Source of the DNA: CAIWHR01 sp963786625
Lineage (GTDB): Bacteria; Pseudomonadota; Gammaproteobacteria; Burkholderiales; Casimicrobiaceae
Direction of reading: 5' to 3'
Assembly: GCA_963786625.1 (NCBI GenBank)
Contig: CAWAZS010000004.1
Coordinates: 248,001 to 312,000, forward strand
Length of the DNA: 64,000 nt
Numbering within the stretch: the first letter of the stretch is position 1; the number at the start of each line of letters is the position of its first letter. The translations under genes and the position numbers were made by a program. The notes under the pieces were generated by a model. That model saw nothing but the letters and a program-made list of their open reading frames with translations, was not told where the DNA came from and did no database searches. Shown here in pieces: positions 1-8,584 of the stretch.

Positions 1-1175
1 GCAGGTCGGCAAGGATTCGCTCGGGACGCATCGGCCAGGCGTCGCTCTCCATCGCCTTTCTGTTGCCGGCGACGAACTTCTTCCGGTTGGCGGCCATCTC
101 GGCGACCAGTTTGTCGCGCTGGACACCCTTGGGGGCGATCTTCCGGGCGACCCGGTTCAGCACGCGCAACGCCTCCTTGAGGTCGGCCACTGCGCCGATC
201 GCCACCGGATAGTTGCGGCCGATCTCGGCCGGGTCGATGTCGATGTGGATCAGCTTCGTCGGGGGCATCCGGAACGTGTACTCCTCCTCCCAAGAGCTGC
301 AGTCGGCCTCGGAGAAGCGCGTGCCGAGCGCGAGGATCCAGTCGGCGCCAAGCGTCTTGTCGTTGATGAACTTCGTCCCCCAGAACCCGGTCATCCCGAG
401 GATCAGCGGATGGTCGTCGGGCAGCGCGCCCTTGCCCATCAGCGTATGCGCGACCGGCAGCGACAGGTGCTCGGCGAGCTCGCGCATCTCGGTCGCCGCG
501 TCGGCGAGCAGGATGCCGCCGCCGACGTAGATGAGCGGCGTCTTCGCGGCGAGCAGCTGCCCGGACGATCTTCTCGGCGGTCTCGTCGTCGAGCGAGGGC
601 TTGTGCAGCGCCTTGGCGTTGGCGAGCGCGCGCTTCCACAGCGCGACGTCGATCTCCTTGGAGAAGATGTCCATCGGCACGTCGACCAGCACCGGCCCCG
701 GTCGGCCGCTCTCGGCCAGCGTGAACGCCTTCTCGATGATTTCCGGGAACAGGTGCGGCGAATCCACGCGCCACGCGCGCTTGACGAACGGCCGGTAGAT
801 CTCGTATTGCGCGGCGTCGGCGTGCAGGTTCACCTCCTGGTGCGGATGCTTGCCGTAATAGTGCGTCGGCACGTCGCCGGCGATCACGACCATCGGGATC
901 GAGTCGAGCGCGGCATTGGCCACCCCGGTCGCCGCATTGGTGAGCCCGGGCGAGAGGTGCGTCAGCAGGACCGAAGCCTTGTTCGTCGCGCGCGCGTAGC
1001 CGTCGGCCGCGTGCGCGGCGATCTGCTCGTGCCGGGTGTTGATGAACTTGATCTTCCGGCTCTTCGACAGCGCGGCGAGCACGGCGATGTTGGTGTGGCC
1101 GCACAGGCCGAACATGTGCTTCACGCCGCGGGCCTCGAGGTATTTCACCAGCTGGTTGGCAATCAGGTCCTTCAT
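1..1175 (-). CDS. ThDP-dependent enzyme, acetolactate synthase-like (3' end outside window, frame broken)
   Basis: The protein starts MKDLIANQLVKYLEARG at an ATG whose first base is 1175, after an AGGAGA ribosome site. About 205 residues of the ThDP pyrimidine domain follow, with the conserved catalytic Glu50 in the stretch RHEQIAAHAADGYAR. The frame then breaks near 553-563. The next frame continues cleanly with LLAAKTPLIYVGGG and the central-domain stretch HIDIDPAEIGRNYPV to the window edge, so the C-terminal ThDP-binding domain is not visible. Removing one base near 557 restores a single reading frame. The family decarboxylates 2-oxo acids and may ligate the product. As I recall Xsc (sulfoacetaldehyde acetyltransferase), its N-terminus reads differently, so I do not call this xsc although a SauS-like gene lies upstream. 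It is the last visible gene of the operon that begins at tctC. Confidence 0.8.
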   Translation of the reverse strand, partial: MKDLIANQLVKYLEARGVKHMFGLCGHTNIAVLAALSKSRKIKFINTRHEQIAAHAADGYARATNKASVLLTHLSPGLTNAATGVANAALDSIPMVVIAGDVPTHYYGKHPHQEVNLHADAAQYEIYRPFVKRAWRVDSPHLFPEIIEKAFTLAESGRPGPVLVDVPMDIFSKEIDVALWKRALANAKALHKPSLDDETAEKIVRAAARREDAAHLRRRRHPARRRGDRDARARRAPVAAGRAYADGQGRAARRPSADPRDDRVLGDEVHQRQDAWRRLDPRARHALLRGRLQLLGGGVHVPDAPDEADPHRHRPGRDRPQLSGGDRRSGRPQGGVARAEPGRPEDRPQGCPARQTGRRDGRQPEEVRRRQQKGDGERRLADASRANPCRP

Positions 1176-1247
1176 CGGGCTTTCTCCTGCGTGGCCGCGC
1201 GGCATCGTGCCGGCGCGGGCGGTATCGGGGATGTCGGCGGCAGCGAG

Positions 1248-2108
1248 CTAGCGCGTCGCGCCCGTGGAGCCGGCGTCGGCCGGCACGGCGCGCCGCGCCG
1301 GCCCGCTGTAGCGGAACGGGATCTCCGGCGGCATGGGGCCCATGATGCGGCGGCCGCGCTGCTTCTGCTCCCAGGCGTGGGCGAGGATGCCGACCGCGCG
1401 CGACAGGGCGAACAGGCCGCGGCCGAGCTCCGGCTCGAAGCCCAGCTCGCAGAAGATGACGGCGGTGATGCCGTCGATGTTCATCGGGATGTGGCGCTTC
1501 TTGATCGCCGAAATCGCCGTCTCGACCGCATGGCCGATCGCGGCAAAGCGCCCGGACACGACGCCCGCCGCCTCGGCCTTCGCGACGAGCGCGAACAGCG
1601 GCGCGGTCCTCGGGTCGACCGGATGGAAGCGGTGGCCGAACCCGGGAACGATCTTCTCGCCGGCCTCGCGGTGGCGCTCGATGACGGTCGTGGCGGCGGC
1701 GACGAGGTCGCCGTCCCGGCCGGCCTCGGCGTCGATCTCGCGATAGAGCTCCATGCACTGCTGTCCCGCGCCGCCGTGGATGTCGTCGAGCACGTTGATC
1801 GCCGAGGCCATCGCGCCGTTGACCGGCAGCCCGCAGGTGACCGCCATGCGGGCGATGGCGATGGACGGGGCATGCGGTCCATGGTCGACACCCGGCACCA
1901 TCGCCGCTTCGAGGAGGTCGGATTGCCCGCGCGAGGGCAGTTCGCCACGCAGCATCAGCCAGATCATGTCGGGGAAGCGCACGCGGCCGATCAGTTCCTC
2001 GATCGGATAGCCGCGAATCGCGATCTTGCCCGGATGGATGTCGATGATCGCCGTGTCCCACCACGCGGACGCGTCGGCGAGCAGTGCTTCGGGTGTCTTG
2101 GTCGTCAT
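1248..2108 (-). CDS. Citryl-CoA lyase-like protein (citrate synthase fold, short form)
   Basis: This 286-residue protein keeps the active-site part of the citrate synthase family. The first conserved histidine is His111 in IHGGAGQQCMEL and the second is His159 in PGFGHRFHPVDPR, matching the GFGHRxYxxxDPR signature. The helix RAVGILAHAWEQ is also family-typical. At 286 residues it is much shorter than a true citrate synthase (about 430) and close to the citryl-CoA lyase domain of ATP-citrate lyase. Such enzymes cleave or form a citryl-CoA-type thioester. The gene lies between the aldehyde dehydrogenase and the ThDP enzyme genes in the same orientation with short gaps, so it probably works in the same catabolic route. 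The true substrate cannot be read from the sequence. Confidence 0.82.
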   Translation of the reverse strand: MTTKTPEALLADASAWWDTAIIDIHPGKIAIRGYPIEELIGRVRFPDMIWLMLRGELPSRGQSDLLEAAMVPGVDHGPHAPSIAIARMAVTCGLPVNGAMASAINVLDDIHGGAGQQCMELYREIDAEAGRDGDLVAAATTVIERHREAGEKIVPGFGHRFHPVDPRTAPLFALVAKAEAAGVVSGRFAAIGHAVETAISAIKKRHIPMNIDGITAVIFCELGFEPELGRGLFALSRAVGILAHAWEQKQRGRRIMGPMPPEIPFRYSGPARRAVPADAGSTGATR

Positions 2109-2151
2109 GGGGGTCTCGTTCGTGGCCTCGGTGCGGTGCGCGCTGCGGCGG

Positions 2152-3600
2152 TCAGGTGGTGATCGTCTCGACCTCGGCTTCCATCGCCGGGTCGTAGAAC
2201 GGACCGAAGAGCTCCTCGTCGGAGGGCTTGTCTTCCTTGATCGGCACCGACACCCAGGTCGTGTTCATGTAGTGCTTGAGGTGCACGTTCTCGGAGATGA
2301 TGTTGCCGCCCCAGGTGCCGCAGCCCAGGCTCGAGGTCATCGGCATCCCGTTGTTGAACGCGCCGGCGTTCGCCTTCGATTGCGGCTGCCGGACCATGAT
2401 CCGGGAAACCGGCGCGGCCATCGCCAGGGCGTGAATGTGCGCCTGGTCGAACGAGTAGATGCCGCAGGAGTGACCCTTGCCGCCGACCTCGTAGACGGCG
2501 CGCATCATGTCGAGCGCCTGATCGAAGCCCTTGTACTTGTAGACGGCGAGCAGCGTGGTGAGCTTCTCGCCGGAGTAGTGGTGCTCCTTGCCGATGCCGT
2601 CGCCGTGGACGATGATGAACTTGCGGTCGGCGGGGATCTCGAACCCGGCGATCTTCGCCAGCTGCTGCGGGGCGATCGCGACGGTTTCGACGGTGCGGTG
2701 GCGCTCGTCGTCCCACATCGCCTTGCGCAGCATCTCCTTCTCCTGCGGCGAGGCGAGGTGGCCGCCCTCCTTCTGCAGCTGGGCGAGCAGCTTGTCGAAG
2801 ATGGAGGCCTCGATGATCAGGTTGCCGTCGGCCGAGCAGCCGGAGCCGAAGTCGGACGTCTTGGACAGCCGCGTGTTGCGCGCCGCTTCCTCGATGTTGG
2901 CGGTCTCGTCGATGATCATCGTCGAGTTGCCGGCGCCCACGCCGTAGGCGGGCGTCCCCGAGCTGTACGCGGCGCGCACCATCGGCTGGCCGCCGGTCGC
3001 GACGATCAGGTCGGCGCGCGCCATCAGCGCCTGCGACATCGGAATGTTGACCCGGGTCAGGCATTGCAGGATGTCGGCGGGGGCGCCCTCGCGCTCGAGC
3101 GCCTCGCGCATCAGGCGCACGGTCTCGAACGACGTCTTCTTCGAGCGCGGATGCGGCGAGAAGATGACGACGTCGCGCGCCTTGATCCCGTAGATCGCGT
3201 TGCCGGCGGGCGTCAGGTCCGGGTTGGTCGTCGGCACGATGCAGGCGATGATCCCCGCCGGCTTGCCGTACTTGACGATGCCCTTCTCCGGCAGCTCCTC
3301 GATGATGCCGACGCTCTTCTGGCGCAGCGCGTCGCGCAGCACGCCGCGGATCTTCATCCGCTTGCCCATCCGGCTCACCGCGTCGCCCAGGCCGCTCTCC
3401 TTGATGCCCATGTCGACCAGCCGCGTGAACGTCTGCTTGTTGGCGACCGCCCACGCGACCGCCTGGCACAGGCGGTCGACGCGCGCCTGGTCGTAGGTCT
3501 CGATGATCGCGAGCGCCTTGCGCGCGCGCGCGAACACCTCGTCGAGCTCCTGCTTCTGCTCGTCGGTGATGCCCTTCTTGACTTCGGGGGTGGCGGCCAT
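2152..3600 (-). CDS. CoA-acylating aldehyde dehydrogenase, SauS-like
   Basis: The protein has 482 residues from the ATG at 3600, which follows a GGGAG site eight bases upstream. An in-frame start at 3639 exists but has weaker support. The sequence belongs to the acylating aldehyde dehydrogenases (the AdhE N-domain, EutE and SauS group). PAGIIACIVPTTNPD lies near residue 114, and the catalytic cysteine is Cys255 in DFGSGCSADGN. The family interconverts an aldehyde plus CoA and NAD(P)+ with an acyl-CoA. SauS of Cupriavidus acts on sulfoacetaldehyde, but no sulfoacetate-CoA ligase gene is visible here, so that substrate is only one possibility. The gene sits in the operon between the dehydroquinate dehydratase-like and citryl-CoA lyase-like genes and would take the aldehyde made by the ThDP enzyme. 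Confidence 0.85.
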   Translation of the reverse strand: MAATPEVKKGITDEQKQELDEVFARARKALAIIETYDQARVDRLCQAVAWAVANKQTFTRLVDMGIKESGLGDAVSRMGKRMKIRGVLRDALRQKSVGIIEELPEKGIVKYGKPAGIIACIVPTTNPDLTPAGNAIYGIKARDVVIFSPHPRSKKTSFETVRLMREALEREGAPADILQCLTRVNIPMSQALMARADLIVATGGQPMVRAAYSSGTPAYGVGAGNSTMIIDETANIEEAARNTRLSKTSDFGSGCSADGNLIIEASIFDKLLAQLQKEGGHLASPQEKEMLRKAMWDDERHRTVETVAIAPQQLAKIAGFEIPADRKFIIVHGDGIGKEHHYSGEKLTTLLAVYKYKGFDQALDMMRAVYEVGGKGHSCGIYSFDQAHIHALAMAAPVSRIMVRQPQSKANAGAFNNGMPMTSSLGCGTWGGNIISENVHLKHYMNTTWVSVPIKEDKPSDEELFGPFYDPAMEAEVETITT

Positions 3601-3701
3601 CGGTGTGTCTCCCGGTGCGGTTGGGTCGGAGAGCGGCAACGCATCGGCGCCGCCGGTGTTGGTCGTGAGTGGTTCGGTCGTCGTCGGTCGTTGGTGGCGG
3701 T

Positions 3702-4484
3702 TCAGCTGCCGAGCACGGTCTTGCGGATCGTCGCCAGCACGGCGCGCAGGTCTTCGATCGGCACCTGTCCCGGCGCCGAGCTGCTCTTGCCGACGGCCCA
3801 GGTCAGCGCGGAGCCGTAGACGAAGCCGACCATGCGCGACAGCGAGCCGTAGGGTCCCATCGACATGCTGATCAGCGGAATCGGCAGCGACTGGCTCGCC
3901 TCAAAGGTCGCTGCGAGCAGGGTCAGCACGTCCACCGGGCCTTCCGGCATCACCGCGACCTTCGCGATGTCCGCCTCGAGCCGGTGCGCGAGGGCGAACT
4001 TCGCGCCGAGCGCCGCGGCCTCCGGCGTGGCCTGGAAGTTGTGGTACGAGCCGATCAGCGCGACGCCGTGCTCGCGCGAGGCCGCGCGCAACCGGCGAAA
4101 GTCCTCGACGGCGTTGGCGGTCTCGTAGTCGATCAGGTCGACGAGCCGGCTCGCGCAGACCTCGACGTACAGCTGCACGACCTGCGCCTCGGGGAGCGCG
4201 ATCTTCTCGCCGCCTTCCTTCGCGGAGCGGCGCGTGAACATCACGGGAATCGTTCCCGCCCGGTCGCGAACGGCACGGGCGGTGTCGAGCACGTGCCGCG
4301 TGTCGCCGAGGGCCTCGAAGAAATCGACCCGCCATTCGAGCACGTCCGGCTTCTTGGGCAGCACCGCATCCACTTCCGTGAGCACCGCGTCGCGCGTGCG
4401 GCCGACGAGCGGGGTGCAGATCAGCGGAAAGGCGCCTCCGCTCACGGGTCTTCCGTGCAGTTGGATCGGTTTCGGATCAGTCAT
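3702..4484 (-). CDS. aroD: Type I 3-dehydroquinate dehydratase-like enzyme
   Basis: The 260 residues match type I (Schiff-base) dehydroquinase in length and motifs. Glu50 lies in LEWRVDFF, the catalytic His148 in GSYHNF, and the Schiff-base Lys175 in IAKVAVMP. In the shikimate route the enzyme converts 3-dehydroquinate to 3-dehydroshikimate. Many betaproteobacteria use the unrelated type II enzyme AroQ for biosynthesis. A type I copy inside a transporter and catabolic operon therefore more likely dehydrates a quinate-like or other hydroxy acid; this role is an inference. The gene lies between tctA and the acylating aldehyde dehydrogenase gene, all leftward. All catalytic residues are present, so an active enzyme is expected. 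Confidence 0.85.
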   Translation of the reverse strand: MTDPKPIQLHGRPVSGGAFPLICTPLVGRTRDAVLTEVDAVLPKKPDVLEWRVDFFEALGDTRHVLDTARAVRDRAGTIPVMFTRRSAKEGGEKIALPEAQVVQLYVEVCASRLVDLIDYETANAVEDFRRLRAASREHGVALIGSYHNFQATPEAAALGAKFALAHRLEADIAKVAVMPEGPVDVLTLLAATFEASQSLPIPLISMSMGPYGSLSRMVGFVYGSALTWAVGKSSSAPGQVPIEDLRAVLATIRKTVLGS

Positions 4485-4599
4485 GGCAATTTCTACCGAG
4501 CATGGGTCGATGAGCTGTCGCGAATTCGGCCGCGGTCACGGCGGTCCGCTCGATGGCGGGGGTCATCGCAATGGGACGACGTGGTCCGGGTTGCCACGT

Positions 4600-6115
4600 T
4601 CATCCCGCCGCCTTGAGGCCCGGCTTGCGGCCGGTGAGCTTGCCCCACAGCGTCGTCTGGCTGAGGATGGTCAACGCCAGCGCCGCGGTGAGGATGGCCG
4701 AGATCGGACTGGTGAAGAACTCGCCCAGGAACGCCAGCGGATCGTCGCCGGTCGAGATCATCGCGCGCCGGTACGACACGTCCATCAGCGGCCCGAGGAT
4801 GATGCCGAGGATCACCGGGCCGACCTGGAAGCCGTACATCTTCATGAAATAGCCGAGCACGCCGAAGCCGAGCATCCAGTAGATGTCGACGGGATTGTTC
4901 TGGATCGCGTAGGTGCCGACCGCCGACAGCACGAGGATCAGCGGCAGCAGGATCGGCTTCGGCGTCTCGACGATCTTGGCGAAGATGCGGATGCCGGACA
5001 GGCCCAGCGGCAGCAGGAAGATGTTGGCGAGCGTGAGGTTGCCCACGACGAACCAGAAGAGGTGCGGCGTCTCGATCAGCATCATCGGGCCGGGCTTCAG
5101 GCCGTGGATGTAGAGCGCGCCGATGATCACCGCCGTCACGGCGTCGCCGGGAATGCCCAGCGTCAGCATCGGAATGTACGCACCGCCGACCGCTGCGTTG
5201 TTCGCCGATTCGGGGGCGACGAGGCCCTCGTACGCGCCCTCGCCGAAGGGCCGCGACGGATTCTTGGTCGTGCGCTTCGCGTGGTCGTAGGCCATCAGCG
5301 CGGCGATGTCGCCGCCGGCGCCGGGCAGCGCGCCGATCACCACGCCGATCGACGAGCAGCGCAGCCCCAGCGGCAGGTGCTTTCGCAGCAAGGCCCAGGA
5401 CGGCAGGATCTTCCTGACGTTCTGCTTGACCGGCGTGACGTGAAGGTGATGGAGCTGGACCAGCACCTCGGCGACGCCGAAGAAGCCGATCATCGCCGCG
5501 ACATAGGGAATGCCCCCGGTCAGCTGGATGGACCCGAACGTGAAGCGGCCCTCCGCGGTCATCGGGTCGAGGCCGACCATGCCGAACAGCACACCCACCG
5601 CCCCGGCGAAAACGCCCTTGGCCAGCGATTCGCCGGACAGACTCCCCACCAGCAGGATGCCCCAGATCGCGAGCAGCAGGTAGTCGCGCGGCGCGAACAG
5701 CAGCGACAGCTTGGACAGTGCCGGCGCTCCTGCCGCCAGCGCGATGATGCCGATGAATCCGCCCAGCACCGACACGACCGTCGTGAGCCCGATCGCCGTA
5801 CCGGCCTCGCCGCGCTTGGCCATCGGGTAGCCGTCGAGAGCGGTGGCGATCGCTGCCGGCGCCCCGGGGATGTTGAGCAGGATCGCGCTGCGCGAGCCGC
5901 CGTAGACGCCGCCGAGGAAGATGCCCGCGATCAGCGCCAGCGCCTCGTTCACGTGCCACTTGAACGTGAACGAGATCAGGATCGAGACGGCCATCGTCAC
6001 CGACAGGCCGGGAATCGCCCCGACATAGATGCCGGCGAAGGTGCCTGCCGCGGTCAGGAACGAGCAGGTACGGGTCGGTCCACGACAGGAAGAAATACGA
6101 CAGCGCCTCGGTCAT
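4600..6115 (-). CDS. tctA: Tripartite tricarboxylate transporter, large permease TctA (one frame break)
   Basis: This is the large multi-spanning permease of a TTT transporter, about 504 residues once one base is removed. The N-terminus MTEALSYFFLSWTDPYLLV reads from the ATG at 6115. The frame then breaks near 6055-6062 and continues as LTAAGTFAGIYVGAIPG and MAVSILISFTFKW to the stop at 4600. The length from 6115 to 4600 is one base more than a multiple of three. The glycine-rich stretches GALPGAGGDIAALMAYDHAK and LGIPGDAVTAVIIGAL are hallmarks of TctA. It acts in the inner membrane with TctB and the periplasmic TctC. The break is most simply a sequencing error, although a recent inactivating mutation cannot be excluded. 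Confidence 0.87.
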
Positions 6116-6120
6116 GGTTG

Positions 6121-6208
6121 GGCCCCCACGCTTGCGGCTGACGCCAATTCGGCCGCTGCGCTGCCCCCCGGGGGGGCGCAATGAACGCCTTGGGACGGCC
6201 CGGCGGCG
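6121..6208. repeat. Intergenic repeat element, copy A (tctB-tctA gap)
   Basis: This gap between tctB and tctA holds an element with the blocks GCCCCCACGCTTGCGG, GCTGCGCTGCCCCCCGG and CCTTGGGACGGCCCGGCGGCG. The same blocks recur in the same order and orientation at 50720-50800, between livG and livM. The C-run and G-run in the middle can pair. The arrangement resembles repetitive extragenic palindromes that I recall between operon genes in Burkholderiales. Confidence 0.75.
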
Positions 6209-6209
6209 T

Positions 6210-6708
6210 TCATCGAAGCACTCCGCGGAGCACGCCTTCCGGCAGCACGACCGAGAACGCCGTCTGGAAGATGACGTAGATCACCGCCAGCGACACGGCG
6301 CTCACGACGACGGTGAACAGGATCCGCCGGCTGCCGAGCGCGAGCATCGATGCGACGAGGAACGCGAACGAGCTCAGGATGAAGCCCAGAGGTTCGAGCG
6401 CCAGCATGTAGACGACGATCAGCGCCGTGAACAGCACGATGGAAAGCGGCGTGACGCGACGGAAAAACTGGCGCGACAGCGTGCTGCCGGCCGGGATCTC
6501 GGGGCGCCGCATGCGCAGCGTGTTGCGCAGGATCACCAGCGCCGAACCGCTCATCGCGGCCGTCGCGATCATCGGCATCACGCCGGGCGAGCTCCAGGAG
6601 GAGAAGCCCGCGATCCGCCACGCCAGCCACAGCGCCGTCAGGCCGAACAGCAGCATGGCCACCGCGAAGACGAGCTCACCGGGTACGCGGCGGTCGCGAC
6701 GCGTCCAT
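6210..6708 (-). CDS. tctB: Tripartite tricarboxylate transporter, small subunit TctB (frame break near the start)
   Basis: From residue ELVFAVAMLLFGLTALWLAW onward the protein shows four hydrophobic segments, as in TctB (about 150-165 residues). The best start is the ATG at 6708, which follows CAGGAG by six bases and begins MDASRPPRTR. That frame stops at once (TGA near 6680), and the main frame picks up as ELVFAVAM. The length from 6708 to 6210 is one base over a multiple of three, so one extra base near 6678-6684 would explain it. Otherwise translation would have to start at a poorly supported internal ATG (6662). TctB is the small membrane partner of TctA. The gene lies between tctC and tctA, and the spacer to tctA holds a dispersed repeat. 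Confidence 0.8.
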
Positions 6709-6779
6709 GCGCTACTCCTGGGGGATGATCGTGCGCATTGCGGGGAACGGGGCCCGGCCGAGCCGGGCCCCGCCTCCGA

Positions 6780-7781
6780 TCAGGGTCGCGCGATGCCGAA
6801 TTTCTCGGGCGATGCCTTGGCGGCGCCCACGTCCTGCAGCACCCACGAGGTCACCGACTGCCACTTCTTCAGGAAGGCGTCGGCTTCGGCGCCCGACGTG
6901 TTCATCATCACGTTGCCGCGGTCCTTCATCAGCGTCACGAACTGCGGGTTGGCCGCGGCGGTCTTGAACGCCTTCACCAGCGCCGCCTTGACGTCGTCGG
7001 GCGTGTCGCGCTTCACCCACACGCCGTAGAACGGCCCCCACGGCAGGTACTTGCCGAACTCGGGGTAGTCCCTGGTGATCGGCGGAATGCTGGCCTGGCC
7101 CTGCATCGGCAGCGCCTCGGCGTCGATGACCGCCAGCGCCTTCACCCGGCCGGCCTTGATGTTCTCCGCCGCCGCGCCGGCGCCCACCGGCATCATGTCG
7201 ACGTGCCCGCCCATCAGCGCCGTGAGGCCGGGGCCTTCGCCGTCGAAGGGCACCGCGATGACCTGGAACTTGGTGATCGAATTCAGCATCGAGCCGACCG
7301 TGTGCGGCAGCCCGCCGGGCCCGGTGGAACCCATCTTGAGCTTGCCCGGGCGCTTCTTCGCGTCCTCGACGAAGTCCTTGACCGAATTCCACGGCGCGTC
7401 GCTCTTCACGACGACGACGGCGACACCGCGTCCGAGCACGTTGACGGGATAGAACTTCTCGTAGCCGAAATCGGCGATGCCCAGCACCTGGTGCAACTGC
7501 GGATTCTCGGCGCCGTAGAGCAGCGTATAGCCGTCGGCGGGCGCGTTGTTGACGAAGTTGGTCGAGATCGCGCCGGTGCCGCCGGCCTTGTTGACGAGCA
7601 CGATCTTCTTGCCCAGCGCCTCCTCGGCGTGCGGCGTGACCGCGCGCGCGACGACGTCGGTCGCCCCGCCCGCGCCCCACATGATGACGCCGGAGAGCTC
7701 GCGTTCGGGAAACGGCGCGGCCGCGCTCATGCCGGCGAACAGGGACAGGGCCGCGGCCCCGACGAGCTTGCGGTAGTTCAT
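6780..7781 (-). CDS. tctC: Periplasmic substrate-binding protein TctC (Bug family)
   Basis: This 333-residue protein starts with the cleavable signal peptide MNYRKLVGAAALSLFAGMSAAA and continues as a Bug-family binding protein. The first ligand loop is WGAGGATDVVARAV, and GSTGPGGLPHTVGSML lies in the middle. Bug proteins capture carboxylates in the periplasm and deliver them to TctAB. A near-perfect ribosome site, AGGAGGAAGACC, precedes the ATG at 7781. It is the first gene of the leftward operon, so the promoter should lie in the 7782-8584 region shared with the divergent IclR-type gene. Which carboxylate is bound cannot be predicted from sequence. Confidence 0.93.
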   Translation of the reverse strand: MNYRKLVGAAALSLFAGMSAAAPFPERELSGVIMWGAGGATDVVARAVTPHAEEALGKKIVLVNKAGGTGAISTNFVNNAPADGYTLLYGAENPQLHQVLGIADFGYEKFYPVNVLGRGVAVVVVKSDAPWNSVKDFVEDAKKRPGKLKMGSTGPGGLPHTVGSMLNSITKFQVIAVPFDGEGPGLTALMGGHVDMMPVGAGAAAENIKAGRVKALAVIDAEALPMQGQASIPPITRDYPEFGKYLPWGPFYGVWVKRDTPDDVKAALVKAFKTAAANPQFVTLMKDRGNVMMNTSGAEADAFLKKWQSVTSWVLQDVGAAKASPEKFGIARP

Positions 7782-8584
7782 GGTCTTCCTCCTCTTGGCG
7801 ACGATTCAAGGACTGGCGATGCGTGATACGCGAGCTCGCCTGCGAGCCCGAAGAAATCGAAATGGGTCGGCATCCGCTTCCGTGGCGTTTCGCCCCCGAG
7901 TGCGATGCGGCAGCCGGGCGCTCGCGCGGGGGCGAGCAGGGTCGTGATCTCGCGCTTGATGACGATCTCGGCGCCGGTGCCTGCGGGAGCGAGCCGGCGT
8001 GCATCCACAGCCAACGGCGGATGCGCCGCGCGTTGCGCGGACATCGCGTGATCGCCTGGTGCTCCCGCGCCCCGTGGCATGGAACGGATCCTCACTCCTC
8101 GACGCGATGCCGCGTCGTCGATGCTGCGCCGGCGGGGCGCTGTCGGCAACCCCGGTTCCGGTTTTGTGGATGCGGCCGGGCCCCGGATGTCGGGAAGCGG
8201 CCGTTCCTGGCTTGCCGGATCCGCGGTCGGGGCGGGTAGGGGACCGTTCGGCTGGCCCTTGCCCTCAACCTTGTTTTGAACCGCTGTCGCGGCCGGCACG
8301 CTTGCTACGTTGCAACGATAGGCGGTGACGGGAATTCCGGTCAAGGGCGTATAGCGGCAATGTGTGCGCTATACGCCCACAATATCCAGATGGCGTTACC
8401 CGCTGGTAGCATTCTTGGTTCATATTGCGCGAAAAATCGCCTGCGTCCGTTCGGTTGTGAGCAGCCCGAGGCCGCTGCCGGACAGCATCCTGTGCGACCG
8501 AACCTGGAGACCAGAGACTTGGCACGACGAAGCGGAGTCTTACGTGACGTAGGGGCAAAGCCGCTAGCCGATGAACCGGCTGGG
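7782..8584. promoter_or_regulatory. Divergent control region between tctC and the IclR-type gene
   Basis: This stretch of about 800 bases lies between two divergent genes. Several open frames cross it, but none has a convincing start, family signature or ribosome site. The part nearest the regulator (8340-8450) is richer in A and T than its surroundings and contains the perfect inverted repeat at 8345-8378. The region probably carries promoters for both the tctC operon and the regulator. Confidence 0.55.
8345..8378. promoter_or_regulatory. Perfect 12-bp inverted repeat, candidate operator
   Basis: The arms GGGCGTATAGCG and CGCTATACGCCC are exact reverse complements separated by ten bases. 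The site lies 207 bases upstream of the IclR-type start and between divergent genes, as expected for the binding site of a dimeric regulator. It has no T-run on either side, so a terminator is less likely. Confidence 0.6.

Noticed and set aside
1..1175. Calling the first gene xsc (sulfoacetaldehyde acetyltransferase)
   Set aside because: The readable N-terminal region looks closer to acetolactate-synthase-like ThDP enzymes, and the diagnostic C-terminus is outside the window.
4600..6000. TctA starting at the internal ATG near 6000
   Set aside because: This would delete the conserved first helix and the PYLLV-LTAAG segment, which is present upstream in another frame.
7778..8344. A small gene in the gap upstream of tctC
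   Set aside because: Open frames exist on both strands, but they overlap each other, are Arg/Ala/Pro-rich and have no recognisable motif or start signal.
8276..8584. A longer N-terminus for the IclR-type regulator
   Set aside because: It would run through the perfect inverted repeat, shows no family similarity and has no ribosome site.
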